The notes under the pieces: model-generated | Databases searched by the model: none | What the model was told of the DNA's origin: nothing | The model's input: the letters and a program-made list of their open reading frames with translations, nothing else | From: JAXMHN01 sp964578605 | GTDB lineage: Bacteria; Verrucomicrobiota; Verrucomicrobiia; Limisphaerales; SIBE01 | Direction: 5' to 3' | Assembly (NCBI GenBank): GCA_964578605.1 | Contig: CAZODO010000002.1 | Location: forward strand, 1 to 64,000 | DNA length: 64,000 nt | In this document: positions 16,101-24,857 of the stretch, in pieces | Position numbering within the stretch: position 1 is the first letter of the stretch | Layout: every line of letters starts with the position of its first letter | Translations under genes and position numbers: made by a program

Positions 16101-18471
16101 TTCGGGCTGGTTGACCGCCTGCGTTGCGAAATGCTCCGCCAGCGTAGAGCGCGCCGTCAGCGGCCAGGGTCAGAGCGCGGACCGCACCGTCCGTGCCCGT
16201 CCCGAGAGCGCTCCATGAAGTGCCGTCCCACCGCGCGACATTTGACGCCGGTTGCCCGCCAGCTTCACTGAACTCGCCTCCGGCGAACAGGGCGGAACCT
16301 TCCCGGGTCGCGAGTGCATGGACAGCTCCGTTGACACCGTTACTCTCGCCTGAGCCCAAAGGGAACCACCGGAAGCCGTCCCAGCTAGCCACGCGGCGCG
16401 TAGGGACTCCTGCCGCCGAGGCAAACGTCCCCGCGACGAACGTCTCTGAGCCGCGGGCAGCGATCGCCGCAACAGTGCCACCGCCAATCGCGCGCGAAAG
16501 CCCGTGCCAATGAGTTCCGTCCCAGCGCGCCAGATGTTCAACGATGGCGCCTCCGGCACGAGTGAACACGCCGCCTGCAACGAGAGCGTCGCCAACCCCG
16601 CTCAACGCGAGGACGCGCGAGTATTGTTCCGCCTGCAAGGCTTCCGGAAGCGCGCTCCAGGATTGCCCATCCCATCCATAGACGCGCACGGGAGGCAGGT
16701 AAGCCTCGGAGTTGTTGACCTGTCCGGCGTACAGCTTTCCTCCGTGCACCGTCAGTGCCCCCAATTCGCCCGGAATGCCGGAGTCCATGGTGGTCCAGGT
16801 TGTGCCGTTCCAGCGTGCCACATTCGTGGCGTCCATCGTGCCGATCGCGGAAAAGCGGCCGGCCGCGACTACTTCGTCTCCCAATAGCGCCAGGCTGTTG
16901 ATCGATCCGGCAAAGGCTTCACCGGCACGAGCCCATATGTTCCCGTCCCAACGCCACACTTGCCCGGCCACCGCACTGCCGGACCTCACATTGGCCGCCG
17001 CAAACAGGATTCCGTTACGCGTGAGCGCCAGTGACGCGACGGTTCCCTCGAGTCCGCCGCCCAACGCGAACCAATTCGTGCCGTCCCAACGCGCCACGCC
17101 ACGGGCTAACTGGTCTCCGGCGACGGTGAAGCGGCCTGCGGCATACAAGTGGGTCTCGTTCGCCGCCAGCGCGAGCACCTCGTCGTTCAGGCCCTCGCCT
17201 GCCCGATGCCATTGGGTTCCGTCCCACGAGGCGATATTCAGCACCGCCCGGCCGCCTGCTTCTCGCAGTTCACCGGCGGCATAAAGGTGACCGCCAAACC
17301 ATGCAAGGGCGCGCACATTCCCATCGACCCCATTGAAACTGCCGTTCCCCAGCGCCTGCCACCGTTCTCCATCCCACAAGGTGACCCCCCGGATATTGGA
17401 ACCGCCCAACTGCCCCCGGAACGCGCCGCCCACAAAGAACTGCCCCGGATGCAAAGGCGAGGGGAGCAACGAATGGACCAGGCTCTGAAACGGGGAACCG
17501 GCAAATTCATCCGACCAGCGCTCGTCCCCGACGCGCAAAACGACTTCGGCTGTGGCGCTCGTTCGGGTCCCAGCAGTCGCGATATATCTGAAGCGATCGA
17601 TACCGGTGAAGCCCGCTGCCGGGACGTATCGGAACGAGCCATCCGCGCGCAGATCGAGCGTCCCGTGTTGTGGCGCTCCGGCGGCCAGGGCGGCCAGCGC
17701 TTGCCCTTCCGCATCGTCGTCGTTCGCCAGGATGCCGCTCGCCGCTGAAATCTCCACCGCGGTGTTGGCAAGAACGAACCATTCGTCGGCACGCGCCTGT
17801 GGGGCGTCCGGAACCGACCGGATCGTGACGCTCACCGTCGCCGGTGCGGACTCGAACGTGCCATCGCTTACCTTCCAGGTGAATGCGTCCTCGCCGGAGA
17901 CGTCCGGGAACGGCCGGTATTCCGCGGCAGCGCTGGTCCCAGAGGTGGCAAGGATATATACCCAGCCGCGCCTAGGCGGCGTGACGATCTCGAACTGCAG
18001 CGAGTCGCCGTCGGTGACCTCGGAGTTAAGTTCGACACGAGAGTGATGATCCTCAAAGAGCGCGATCGCCGAGGAAAATGCGCGTGGCGGGTCGTTGACA
18101 GGCTGCACCGTGATTCGGACGATCGCAGGCGTGCTCGTGCTCCCCGGGGTGATGATCCGGTAGGAGAAGGTGTCACGGCCGAAGAAGTCGGTTTTCGGGG
18201 CGTAAGTGAACCCACCGTCGGCCCGAAGGTTCACGGTGCCGTTGGTTGCCTGCGTGAGCAAAGTTGGCACCGGTGTGCCAGAAGAGGGGAGCGTGTCGTT
18301 TCCGAGCACGCCGGGGGCAGCGACATCAAGAGTAACGTCTTCAGCCAGCTCAAAAGCATCGTCGCGCGCCGCCATGCTGCCTTGAGAAGCCAGCGAAGGG
18401 CTAAACGAAGCCAGGCAAATCCCGGGAACCGAAAGAAGGACCACCCAAACTACGGAGCTAATCCAACGCAT
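13162..18471 (-). CDS. Giant multidomain surface protein (cadherin-like, WDG propeller repeats, Ig-like, HAF repeats)
   Basis: A 1769-residue exported protein. The ATG at 18471 was chosen because it opens a signal peptide (MRWISSVVWVVLLSVPGICL); the open frame extends 30 codons upstream. In order: three cadherin/Big_9-like repeats (GVLGNDTLPSSG... TFSYRI); about 16 propeller-like repeats of roughly 45 residues with the core LYAGGxFxxAGG..ARWDGTxW..LG; four Ig-like repeats with ASDPDGxxxxVxF; HAF-type repeats with DLGTLGGxxSxAxxIN; and a C-terminal W...RFYRI module. These are adhesion or recognition folds with no visible enzyme site. Convergent with the beta-helix gene, 12 bp apart. Confidence 0.85.
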   Translation of the reverse strand: MRWISSVVWVVLLSVPGICLASFSPSLASQGSMAARDDAFELAEDVTLDVAAPGVLGNDTLPSSGTPVPTLLTQATNGTVNLRADGGFTYAPKTDFFGRDTFSYRIITPGSTSTPAIVRITVQPVNDPPRAFSSAIALFEDHHSRVELNSEVTDGDSLQFEIVTPPRRGWVYILATSGTSAAAEYRPFPDVSGEDAFTWKVSDGTFESAPATVSVTIRSVPDAPQARADEWFVLANTAVEISAASGILANDDDAEGQALAALAAGAPQHGTLDLRADGSFRYVPAAGFTGIDRFRYIATAGTRTSATAEVVLRVGDERWSDEFAGSPFQSLVHSLLPSPLHPGQFFVGGAFRGQLGGSNIRGVTLWDGERWQALGNGSFNGVDGNVRALAWFGGHLYAAGELREAGGRAVLNIASWDGTQWHRAGEGLNDEVLALAANETHLYAAGRFTVAGDQLARGVARWDGTNWFALGGGLEGTVASLALTRNGILFAAANVRSGSAVAGQVWRWDGNIWARAGEAFAGSINSLALLGDEVVAAGRFSAIGTMDATNVARWNGTTWTTMDSGIPGELGALTVHGGKLYAGQVNNSEAYLPPVRVYGWDGQSWSALPEALQAEQYSRVLALSGVGDALVAGGVFTRAGGAIVEHLARWDGTHWHGLSRAIGGGTVAAIAARGSETFVAGTFASAAGVPTRRVASWDGFRWFPLGSGESNGVNGAVHALATREGSALFAGGEFSEAGGQPASNVARWDGTSWSALGTGTDGAVRALTLAADGALYAGGAFRNAGGQPARNLARWDGTAWTEPGGGLDGPVFALVQTERGLVVGGAFQAAGETQARCVALWDGTRWHPLGEGISSDNHIQVVYALTVRGREIFAAGEFNLAGGNPVQHLARWDGERWHPLATAVTRPGWITSVRALAVHGGSVFAGGVFSAIDGSQASGIARWDGTAWSSLGSGVEGNDASVMALAPRGSQLLVGGSLTLAGGRPSRDFAVWSLLNTPPNVQIAQPLSGSSFFTGDAITLRAQANDPDGAVRRVDFYANGALAGSALAAPFEVVWRDVFAGSYDLVAVAEDDQGERSTSAAVPILVRPPLDNQAPTVVLAVKAVVTVGETILLDAQASDPDGSIREVRFFKDGPLLGAVTQPPYTLEWAALAAGVFNFTAVAEDNLGATTPSVSVTVRVQRPPEVFMSSPSEGDVFGLPARVNLVADARDSEGPIARVDFLTNGVFFATAVAYSSPDAYFWWENPPVGQYVLSAVAFDEDGASTTSRLVNITVLGTNRPPVITLLSPATGDQFGLPTNVVIRVEADDPDGTVRAVQFFDGTMELARLTNRPFVYVLRNLVPGAYALQAKAVDDRGDMTASAIAQITATNDPARVPKYQLIDLGTLGGDSSYAFGINQRGDVVGQAMRADRHEHAFLYRDGAMHDLGTMTGRADDSSQALHINNLGWITGSSSDNRSGTTRIFVLKGTNFTDLGSLGGQFGVAFRINETGQIAGASQDRGDTFRACLYDQGELQEIARDRPESFAYGVNNYGAAVGKVGGFDGIIRAFRFDPTNGLQSLEGFREDYSEARGINDAGYIAGKLSGARGWEAFLWSSGYVIELGSLGGGMSEAYALNNHNQVVGRSVDKGGLMSAFLWHGGVMHNLNALVPPDERWQLTIPYDINDAGDIVGEGEWTSPTMGTQRRAFLLRLAADSPVRPEDNRFLQVVDGQFSALVPVSRGQPLVIEATSDLERWQPVSTNYNRTGVVDFSDVASRGALQRFYRIVPLQER

Positions 18472-18815
18472 GATAGCGACGGTGGCAGTCGCACACCGGA
18501 TGTCAAGGAGAAGGAGAACTCGGGGAGTCTCCCTCAACGGCGGCGGGACAAAACGCGGCAAACGGCGAAGTCATGTTGTAAATGTCTGGTATCCAATATC
18601 ATCCGGACCTTCCGCAATTGTGGAAGGTGGAGAATTGGCGGTCTTTCGCTATTCTCAGTGGGATCGTTGACCCATTGAGACCGGAGGCCTCGACCATCGC
18701 AGGCGGCGGCAGAGCGAAGCGTCGCCCCCGATCCAGAGCTGCCAAAACGATCGTTTCGCCGCGAAGCGGCAGCCCAAAAGCCAGTTCGGCCTTGCGTTGC
18801 CATCCCTTGAACGGC
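18472..18815. other. Intergenic region upstream of the giant surface gene
   Basis: 344 bp between the lipoprotein stop and the giant-gene start, both on the minus strand. It contains a 20-bp imperfect palindrome at 18608-18627 and no supported gene. Confidence 0.4.
18608..18627. promoter_or_regulatory. 20-bp palindrome upstream of the giant gene
   Basis: CCTTCC (18608-18613) and GGAAGG (18622-18627) flank a central CAATTG, with single mismatched bases between. It lies about 137 bp upstream of the start at 18471 and could be an operator for a dimeric regulator. Confidence 0.4.
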
Positions 18816-19169
18816 TCAATTGCGGGTGCGGTGGTCCGATAGCACGATCCGGTCGTCCCGGATCAGGAAATAGCAGTCGCGTTCATGAATATCGACTCCA
18901 CCGCTGGAGTTCGGGCGACTCTCGCGTATTTTGGCCCACACGCCCCAGCCGGCAATGTCATCCCGCACTCCGCGAAAGGGCTCGGTCACTGAGGTGACAG
19001 TGAGGGTGCCGTTCGTCGAGTTTGCCCTGACCCATTCCTCGACCAGCCGCTCGTAATGGGCGGGGAATCGGCCATAGTCGGTCGCATCAGGCGAACGCAA
19101 TGTCGCGCAGCCGGATACGAGCCAAGCCAGGATGAGAATTGCCGGGAGGCGGGCGTTTCCGAGCTTCAT
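18816..19169 (-). CDS. Small lipoprotein of unknown function
   Basis: 117 residues from the ATG at 19169. The N-terminus MKLGNARLPAILILAWLVSGC is a type II signal peptide with lipobox LVSGC, so the mature protein should be lipid-anchored. The remainder (about 95 residues) is soluble and ends DCYFLIRDDRIVLSDHRTRN; I do not recognise the family. The frame extends 21 codons upstream, but the lipobox spacing supports the internal start. Divergent from the GltD-type gene. Confidence 0.65.
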   Translation of the reverse strand: MKLGNARLPAILILAWLVSGCATLRSPDATDYGRFPAHYERLVEEWVRANSTNGTLTVTSVTEPFRGVRDDIAGWGVWAKIRESRPNSSGGVDIHERDCYFLIRDDRIVLSDHRTRN

Positions 19170-19376
19170 GAGCGGACGAAAGGTGACCAAAGGAGGGATG
19201 TCTGCAAAGCAAAAGTTTGGCGGTGCGATCAATTAAGAACATTGACTCCAAGTGGCTCCGATGAAAGATTTCCTTGTAACGCTTGTCGCATCCTGATGTC
19301 CGAGAAGAAACGTATCACCAGTTTTGCCGCTGCAAGCGGGCCAGGGCGGTCGAGACGCCATCCGCCTCCCGGTCCC

Positions 19377-20888
19377 ATGGCCACCAACGCATCTCCAGCG
19401 ATGAATTCCGACGTTGCCACGCCTGATATCGAACGTCAGCCCAGACAAGAAGCCCGCAGCAAGTTCGCCTGGTTCCTGCTCGATCGGCAGGACCCGCCGA
19501 AACGGCCTGCGAGAGAGCGGATTGCGGATTTTCTGGAGATCACGTCCGGTCTTGACGAGGTCACTGCCCGCGAACAGGCCGCCCGCTGTCTGCAATGCCC
19601 GGAGCCCAGCTGCCGGCAGGGCTGCCCGCTGGCCAACCGCGTGCCCGAATGGCTTGCCCTCACGGCAGAGGGGCACTTTCTCGAAGCGGCCGCGATCTGC
19701 CAGACGATCAGCAACATGCCCGAGGTTTGCTCGCGGATTTGCCCGCAAGAGCGCCTTTGCGAAGGCTCGTGCATTCTGAACGGGAAATCGGAGCCGGTCT
19801 CGATCGGGGCGCTCGAACGGTTCGTGAACGAGTATGCGCTGGCGCACGATGCTATCCATGCGGTCCCGCCCATGCCCAACGGCTACCGGGCGGCGGTGCT
19901 GGGTTCAGGCCCGGGCGGCCTGGCCTGTGCGGATGAATTGGCGAAGCTCGGATACACCGTCATCGTGTTCGAAGCGCAACAGATTCCGGGCGGACTTTTG
20001 GTCAATGGCATCCCGGCTTTCAAGCTCGACAAAACGGTCGTCGGCCGCCGGATCGAGGTCCTCAAGAAGCGCGGCGTTGCATTCCGGCTTGGAGTCAAAG
20101 TCGGAATCGACGTGGGCCTGAATCAGTTGCTTGCGGACTTTGACGGCGTTTTCCTCGGCTTCGGCGCGATGCAGGCCAAGGGGCTCGGTGTGCCTGGCGC
20201 GGAATTGAAGGGCGTTCACCAGGGGCTCCCTTTTCTCGTGCAGAAGAATGTGCCTGGCACCCTTGACGCTCCGGACATCAACGTAGAGGGCCGCCGGGTG
20301 GTGGTTCTGGGCGGGGGCGACAGTGCCATGGATTGCCTTCGCACCGCGATCCGCTGCGGGGCCGCCCAGGTCACTTGTCTGTATCGGCGCGATTTTGCCA
20401 ACATGCCTGGCAGCCGGAAGGAGTATCAATCCGCGATCGAAGAAGGCGCCCAGTTCAGTTTCCTGACCAACCCCGTGCGGTTGGTTGGGAATGCCCGTGG
20501 CGAGGTGGTGGAGGTCCGCGCTGTGCGGATGGAGCTTGGCGCCCCGGACAAAGGCGGGCGTCGCAAGCCGGTTGCCGTCCCTGACTCCGAGTTTGGACTG
20601 CCTGCGGATGTGGTGTTGATCGCTTACGGGTTTGATCCGGTGCCTTTCCCTCCGGAAAGCGATTTGAGCGAGATTGACACTCATCCGTGGGGCGGCGTAG
20701 TGGTCGACGACAATCAGATGACCAGTGTTCCGGGTGTGTTCGCCGGCGGCGACCTGGTGCGGGGCCCGAGCCTCGTGGTCCACGCGGTGCGCGATGGACG
20801 GCGAGCGGCCAAGGCGATGCATGCTTACATGCAGGCCCGGCCTCCGAAACGGCCGGTCATTGTGGAGCCGATGCCCGCCAACGCCTGA
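19377..20888 (+). CDS. gltD: NAD(P)-dependent oxidoreductase of the glutamate synthase small-subunit (GltD) family
   Basis: Starting at ATG 19377 gives 503 residues; ATG codons at 19296 and 19401 are alternatives. The N-terminal domain carries the cysteine pattern CLQCPEPSC..GCPLANRVPEW (about 71-90) and CSRICPQERLCEGSC that binds 4Fe-4S clusters. FAD and NAD(P) Rossmann motifs follow: VLGSGPGGLACADELA near 175 and VVVLGGGDSAMDC near 308. In GltBD this subunit feeds NADPH electrons to the glutamine-dependent large subunit. No gltB is in the window, so it could also serve as a stand-alone NADPH oxidoreductase. Followed after 41 bp by a TPR gene. Confidence 0.88.
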   Translation: MATNASPAMNSDVATPDIERQPRQEARSKFAWFLLDRQDPPKRPARERIADFLEITSGLDEVTAREQAARCLQCPEPSCRQGCPLANRVPEWLALTAEGHFLEAAAICQTISNMPEVCSRICPQERLCEGSCILNGKSEPVSIGALERFVNEYALAHDAIHAVPPMPNGYRAAVLGSGPGGLACADELAKLGYTVIVFEAQQIPGGLLVNGIPAFKLDKTVVGRRIEVLKKRGVAFRLGVKVGIDVGLNQLLADFDGVFLGFGAMQAKGLGVPGAELKGVHQGLPFLVQKNVPGTLDAPDINVEGRRVVVLGGGDSAMDCLRTAIRCGAAQVTCLYRRDFANMPGSRKEYQSAIEEGAQFSFLTNPVRLVGNARGEVVEVRAVRMELGAPDKGGRRKPVAVPDSEFGLPADVVLIAYGFDPVPFPPESDLSEIDTHPWGGVVVDDNQMTSVPGVFAGGDLVRGPSLVVHAVRDGRRAAKAMHAYMQARPPKRPVIVEPMPANA

Positions 20889-20929
20889 CGGGCGCTGGCA
20901 ACCGGGGCGGTTTCTGCTACGCTTGGCCT

Positions 20930-21988
20930 GTGAAGTACCTGCTGATCGGCTTCCTGGGCGCTGTCCTGGGCCTGAACGAGGTCTGCGCAGCCGCAGGACC
21001 TCCCGCCAATCCCGCGTCTCCTCAGACCGAGCCGGTTGAAGATGTCGTTGAGCGGGCTTACAAGAAGCTGCTTGCCGAAGATGACGCGGCGCAGGAGGAA
21101 GTCGACCGGTGGATTAGCGAAGCCAAGGAGGCGCGGGCGAAAGGAAGCCCCGTTTCGGAAGAGGTGCTCAACGGGCGAATCGATCAACGGTTGGCTCCGG
21201 TCAAGAAGGCCTACCAGGAGTTCCTTCGGGAACATCCGCGCCACGTCAGCGCGCGGCTGGCTTACGGGAGCTTCCTTTACGAAACGCTCGACGAAGAATT
21301 GGGGGTGGAGCAATGGGAGAAGGCTCGAGAGATCGACCCGAAGAACGCGGCGGCTTGGAACAATCTCGCGAACCATTATGGACACCGCGGACCGGTCGCC
21401 AAGGCCTTCGAGTATTACAGCCAAGCCATCGAGTTGAAACCGGACGAGTCGGTCTACCTTCAGAACCTGGCCACCACCACCTACGTGTTTCGTAAAGATG
21501 CCATGGAATTCTTCAAGACCGGCGAGAAGGAAGTGTTTGATCGCTCGCTCGAACTCTATCGCAAAGCGCTGAAACTCGATCCGAAGAATTTCCCGCTCGC
21601 CACCGATTACGCCCAGTCCTACTACGGCATCAAGCCGCTCCGGACGAAAGAGGCGCTGGCAGCGTGGAAGTACGCCCTTGAAATCGCCAATGATGATCTT
21701 GAGCGCCAGGGCGTCTACCTTCACCTGGCTAGAGTGGAACTCAATTCCGGGATGTTCGACGAGGCGCGCAAACACTTGGGCATGGTCAACAACGAATTCT
21801 ACGCTGTGCTGCGAGATCGTTTGGCCCGAAACCTTGCGGAAAAAGAGCGGCCAGCCACGGAACCGACACCGGCGCCGGCAAGGGTCAAGGCCGCCCCTGA
21901 GACCTCCACTCCTCAGACCGCGACGACGCCGCCCAAGCCGATGGAGCTGTTCTCGATCCCGCACCGTTCCGAAAAGGCGAAGCCGTAA
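20930..21988 (+). CDS. Exported TPR protein
   Basis: The GTG at 20930 yields 352 residues with a signal peptide (MKYLLIGFLGAVLGLNEVCA). TPR units are clear: DPKNAAAWNNLANHYGHRG, FEYYSQAIELKPDESVYLQNL and YRKALKLDPKNFPLATDYA. The C-terminus is Pro/Thr-rich. It should act as an envelope protein-interaction scaffold. It closely follows the GltD gene but no functional link is evident. Confidence 0.8.
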   Translation: MKYLLIGFLGAVLGLNEVCAAAGPPANPASPQTEPVEDVVERAYKKLLAEDDAAQEEVDRWISEAKEARAKGSPVSEEVLNGRIDQRLAPVKKAYQEFLREHPRHVSARLAYGSFLYETLDEELGVEQWEKAREIDPKNAAAWNNLANHYGHRGPVAKAFEYYSQAIELKPDESVYLQNLATTTYVFRKDAMEFFKTGEKEVFDRSLELYRKALKLDPKNFPLATDYAQSYYGIKPLRTKEALAAWKYALEIANDDLERQGVYLHLARVELNSGMFDEARKHLGMVNNEFYAVLRDRLARNLAEKERPATEPTPAPARVKAAPETSTPQTATTPPKPMELFSIPHRSEKAKP

Positions 21989-22052
21989 CGATCCAGTTCC
22001 ATTCCCCGCGGAGGGCGGGCGAACGCGGATTGGAGTGAGCCTTTGGAGACCC

Positions 22053-23393
22053 CTAATTCACTTGAATCGGGTTGGCGTAAACCCAAGGCACCCATTCGCC
22101 CAACACGTCAACTTCGGCCTCCACTCGGTACTTTCCAGGGCCAAACGCCGTCCACGACGCTTCCCGGCCGGTAACTCTCCCGGCGGGTTTGCCATCCCTG
22201 ACCAGCGTGAACCGGCAGGGGACGGGCGAACGCGCACGCAGGGTGGCATTGCTGGAGAAAGGAACCGACTCGCCCATCACGGCCGTGGCTGACGGCGATT
22301 GGGCACTCCAGCGAAAGCCTGTGCTGTCGGCGAGAAGGTCGAACCCGACAAACACCCGGCCTTCGCGAAGCGAGTTCAGGACTTCGGATTCGGACAACTC
22401 GTGCGCGAGAACATGAGTGTTCACGAACCGTGCGGAGCGTTCATAGGGGTCCAATTGCACATGGAACGCGATGCGGCCTGGCTCAATGGGGCCCAAGAGG
22501 AGCTGCGCCAAGGGGCGCGTCAGGAAGTTCAGCCGGATCTCGCGGAGGGTTTCCGGACTGGTATCCTCGATTCGGAGCGTCCCTTCCGCGGTGAACACGC
22601 CTCGCAGACCGACATTCTGGTGGCAGTCGTTGGCGGCAATGCCGGTGATGTCGCGCGTCTTGTTCAACTCGTCCCAGCGCCAAAGGAAATCCGAAGGCCG
22701 GTGGAACATATGGTGGTAAATGTGGTCGGGGTAAGCGCGCAAATTCAGGATGACATCCGGCAGCAGGGCCTTAAGGCCGCCAGGGAGGCTTTTGAAGCCG
22801 GTGTGAGTATTGTAAATCTCCATGCCAGTCAACTGGGGCAGCTTCCATTCTCGCGATTCCTCCGGATGCGCGAAAAAAAGCACCCCGCCTCCGTCGATGA
22901 TCTGCCGCGCAAGAATGGCCGAGGGCGTGCCGTTGGTTAGAACGACGTCGGATCTCACGCCGAAGGGCATAAATCCGTCGTTCATCTCGAAGCCGGGGAT
23001 GAACAGTTTGCCATCGTGAATTCCCCGCCATTGCACGGAGAAATCCGCCTTTCCTTGGTCGCAATGATCGCTCAGACAGATGTAATCGGCTTTGATCTCA
23101 TGGAGCGCTCGCAGAATCTCCTCGAAGGACACCTCGCAATCGTGCGATAGGGTCGAGTGGCTGTGGCAGATCCCCCGGAACTCCCGCCATCCCAGATCCT
23201 CGGTCACTGGTTGGCGCTGTTCCTGGAGAGCTTTCCAGGCCGCTGCCTCGCGCGGGAACCGGATGAACCGGTTGTAAAGCCCTTCCCGCATCCAGATGAG
23301 AAGCGCCAGGAAAACCAGGAGCACACCGCCGATCAGCGCGCGGGCCACCCAACGGCCCCAGCGCCGTCGCGGTGCGGTACTCTTGAAGTGCAT
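22053..23393 (-). CDS. Membrane-anchored PHP-domain phosphoesterase
   Basis: 446 residues with one N-terminal transmembrane helix (about 14-34) after a basic RRRWGR stretch, then a PHP (polymerase and histidinol phosphatase) domain. Metal-binding motifs are CHSHS (76-80), SDHCD (108-112), a FFAHPEES segment and NDCHQNVG. The fold hydrolyses phosphoesters with a trinuclear metal site. The C-terminal 120 residues look like a beta-sandwich. The extracytoplasmic location suggests action on a secreted phosphorylated compound; substrate unknown. Divergent from the Gfo/Idh gene. Confidence 0.8.
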   Translation of the reverse strand: MHFKSTAPRRRWGRWVARALIGGVLLVFLALLIWMREGLYNRFIRFPREAAAWKALQEQRQPVTEDLGWREFRGICHSHSTLSHDCEVSFEEILRALHEIKADYICLSDHCDQGKADFSVQWRGIHDGKLFIPGFEMNDGFMPFGVRSDVVLTNGTPSAILARQIIDGGGVLFFAHPEESREWKLPQLTGMEIYNTHTGFKSLPGGLKALLPDVILNLRAYPDHIYHHMFHRPSDFLWRWDELNKTRDITGIAANDCHQNVGLRGVFTAEGTLRIEDTSPETLREIRLNFLTRPLAQLLLGPIEPGRIAFHVQLDPYERSARFVNTHVLAHELSESEVLNSLREGRVFVGFDLLADSTGFRWSAQSPSATAVMGESVPFSSNATLRARSPVPCRFTLVRDGKPAGRVTGREASWTAFGPGKYRVEAEVDVLGEWVPWVYANPIQVN

Positions 23394-23512
23394 AGGCTGT
23401 GCGTTTGCTGATGGCTTGCGTCAGCGGCTTAAACTCCATCGGATTCGGCCCGCTTTGTCGAGCCTGGTCTTCAAGCCTTGAAGATTCTCCCTCCGCCCGC
23501 CATGCTGGGGGC

Positions 23513-24820
23513 ATGAACCACTCCAGACGGATCACACGTCGAACTTTCGTGCGGACAGCCGGAAGAGCTATTGTGGCGAGCGGATTGGCCGCCAGTCCTT
23601 TCGTATCGCGACGCCGGGTGCTGGGCGCCAACGAGCGGATTGGGATCGGTTTCGTCGGCATTGGCCGGCAGGCCAGCGGCTTGCTTGGTGGCATTCTGAC
23701 GCTGAAAGAAGCCCAATTCGTGGCGGTCGCGGACGTGAATCTGAACCGCGCCAACGAAGCCGCGCAGAAGCACGGGGCGGTGGCCTTCCAAGATTTCCGC
23801 CGCCTGCTCGAGCGCGGGGATGTGGACGCGATCGTGACGGCCACTCCGGAACATTGGCGTGGGCCGATCTGCATCCAAGCCTGCCAGGCAGGCAAGGACC
23901 TCTACGTCGAAAAGCCCATGAGCCTAACCATCCGGGAAGGACGCCTGATCGCGCAGGCCGTGCGCAAGTGCAAACGCGTCTTTCAGACCGGCAGCCAGCA
24001 GCGGTCCATGTGGGCGAACCATGCCGGTTGCGCCCTGGTGCGTTCAGGCACCTTGGGCAAGATCAGGCGCGTCGTGGCTTACAACTACCCGAGCCCATGG
24101 GAAAACGGACTGCCTGCGCAGCCGATTCCCGATGGTTTGGACTGGGATATGTGGTGCGGCCCCACAGAACCCGTGCCCTTCAATCATGATCTCTATATTC
24201 CACGCGCGAACCCAGGTTGGCTCTCGTTCCGACCCTACTCTGGCGGTGAGATGACCGGCTGGGGCTCTCACGGATTCGACCAAGTGCAATGGGCGCTCGA
24301 CATGGACAACAGCGGGCCTGTTGAAGTCTGGACCGAAGGGTCCAAGTTCGATCCGCCAACCTACACCGCGCCGGAAAGCCGGGCGCGCGGCGACAAGGCG
24401 TGCAATGTGCCCAAGGTCTTCTTCCGTTATCCAGGCGACACCATCATGGAACTGGCCGACGGCCCGATGGGCGGAGCAATCTTCTACGGCGAGAATGGCA
24501 CGCTCACCATCGATCGCGGCCGGTGCACTTCCGATCCGGAAGAATTGGCGGAGACGGCAGTGCGAAACAAACCGCCAGGGTTTCGGGATCATCATTTGAA
24601 GAACTGGCTCGATTGTGTGAAGAGCCGGGAAAAGCCGATCGCGGACGTCGAAATCGGCCATCGGTCAGCGACCGTGTGCCACTTGGGCAACATCGCCCGA
24701 ATGCTGGGCCGCAAGCTCAAATGGGATCCGGTGAAGGAAGTCTTTCCGGACGACCCGGAGGCCAACCAGCACCTCGACCGGGCCCGGCGCAAGCCGTGGG
24801 AGTTGCCCGCCTCAGTTTAG
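23513..24820 (+). CDS. Tat-exported Gfo/Idh/MocA family oxidoreductase
   Basis: 435 residues from ATG 23513. A twin-arginine signal (ITRRTFVRTAGRAIVASG) is at residues 7-24, then a Rossmann motif GIGFVGIGRQASG (44-56) and the family's EKPMSLT (about 133-139). These NAD(P)-dependent enzymes oxidise or reduce sugars and derivatives; many in Planctomycetes and Verrucomicrobia carry Tat signals. Substrate cannot be read. The next two co-directional genes are exported, consistent with an extracytoplasmic sugar pathway. Confidence 0.88.
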   Translation: MNHSRRITRRTFVRTAGRAIVASGLAASPFVSRRRVLGANERIGIGFVGIGRQASGLLGGILTLKEAQFVAVADVNLNRANEAAQKHGAVAFQDFRRLLERGDVDAIVTATPEHWRGPICIQACQAGKDLYVEKPMSLTIREGRLIAQAVRKCKRVFQTGSQQRSMWANHAGCALVRSGTLGKIRRVVAYNYPSPWENGLPAQPIPDGLDWDMWCGPTEPVPFNHDLYIPRANPGWLSFRPYSGGEMTGWGSHGFDQVQWALDMDNSGPVEVWTEGSKFDPPTYTAPESRARGDKACNVPKVFFRYPGDTIMELADGPMGGAIFYGENGTLTIDRGRCTSDPEELAETAVRNKPPGFRDHHLKNWLDCVKSREKPIADVEIGHRSATVCHLGNIARMLGRKLKWDPVKEVFPDDPEANQHLDRARRKPWELPASV

Positions 24821-24857
24821 TGGAAAGCCTTGTCACGATCGGCTCCACCTGATTCCC

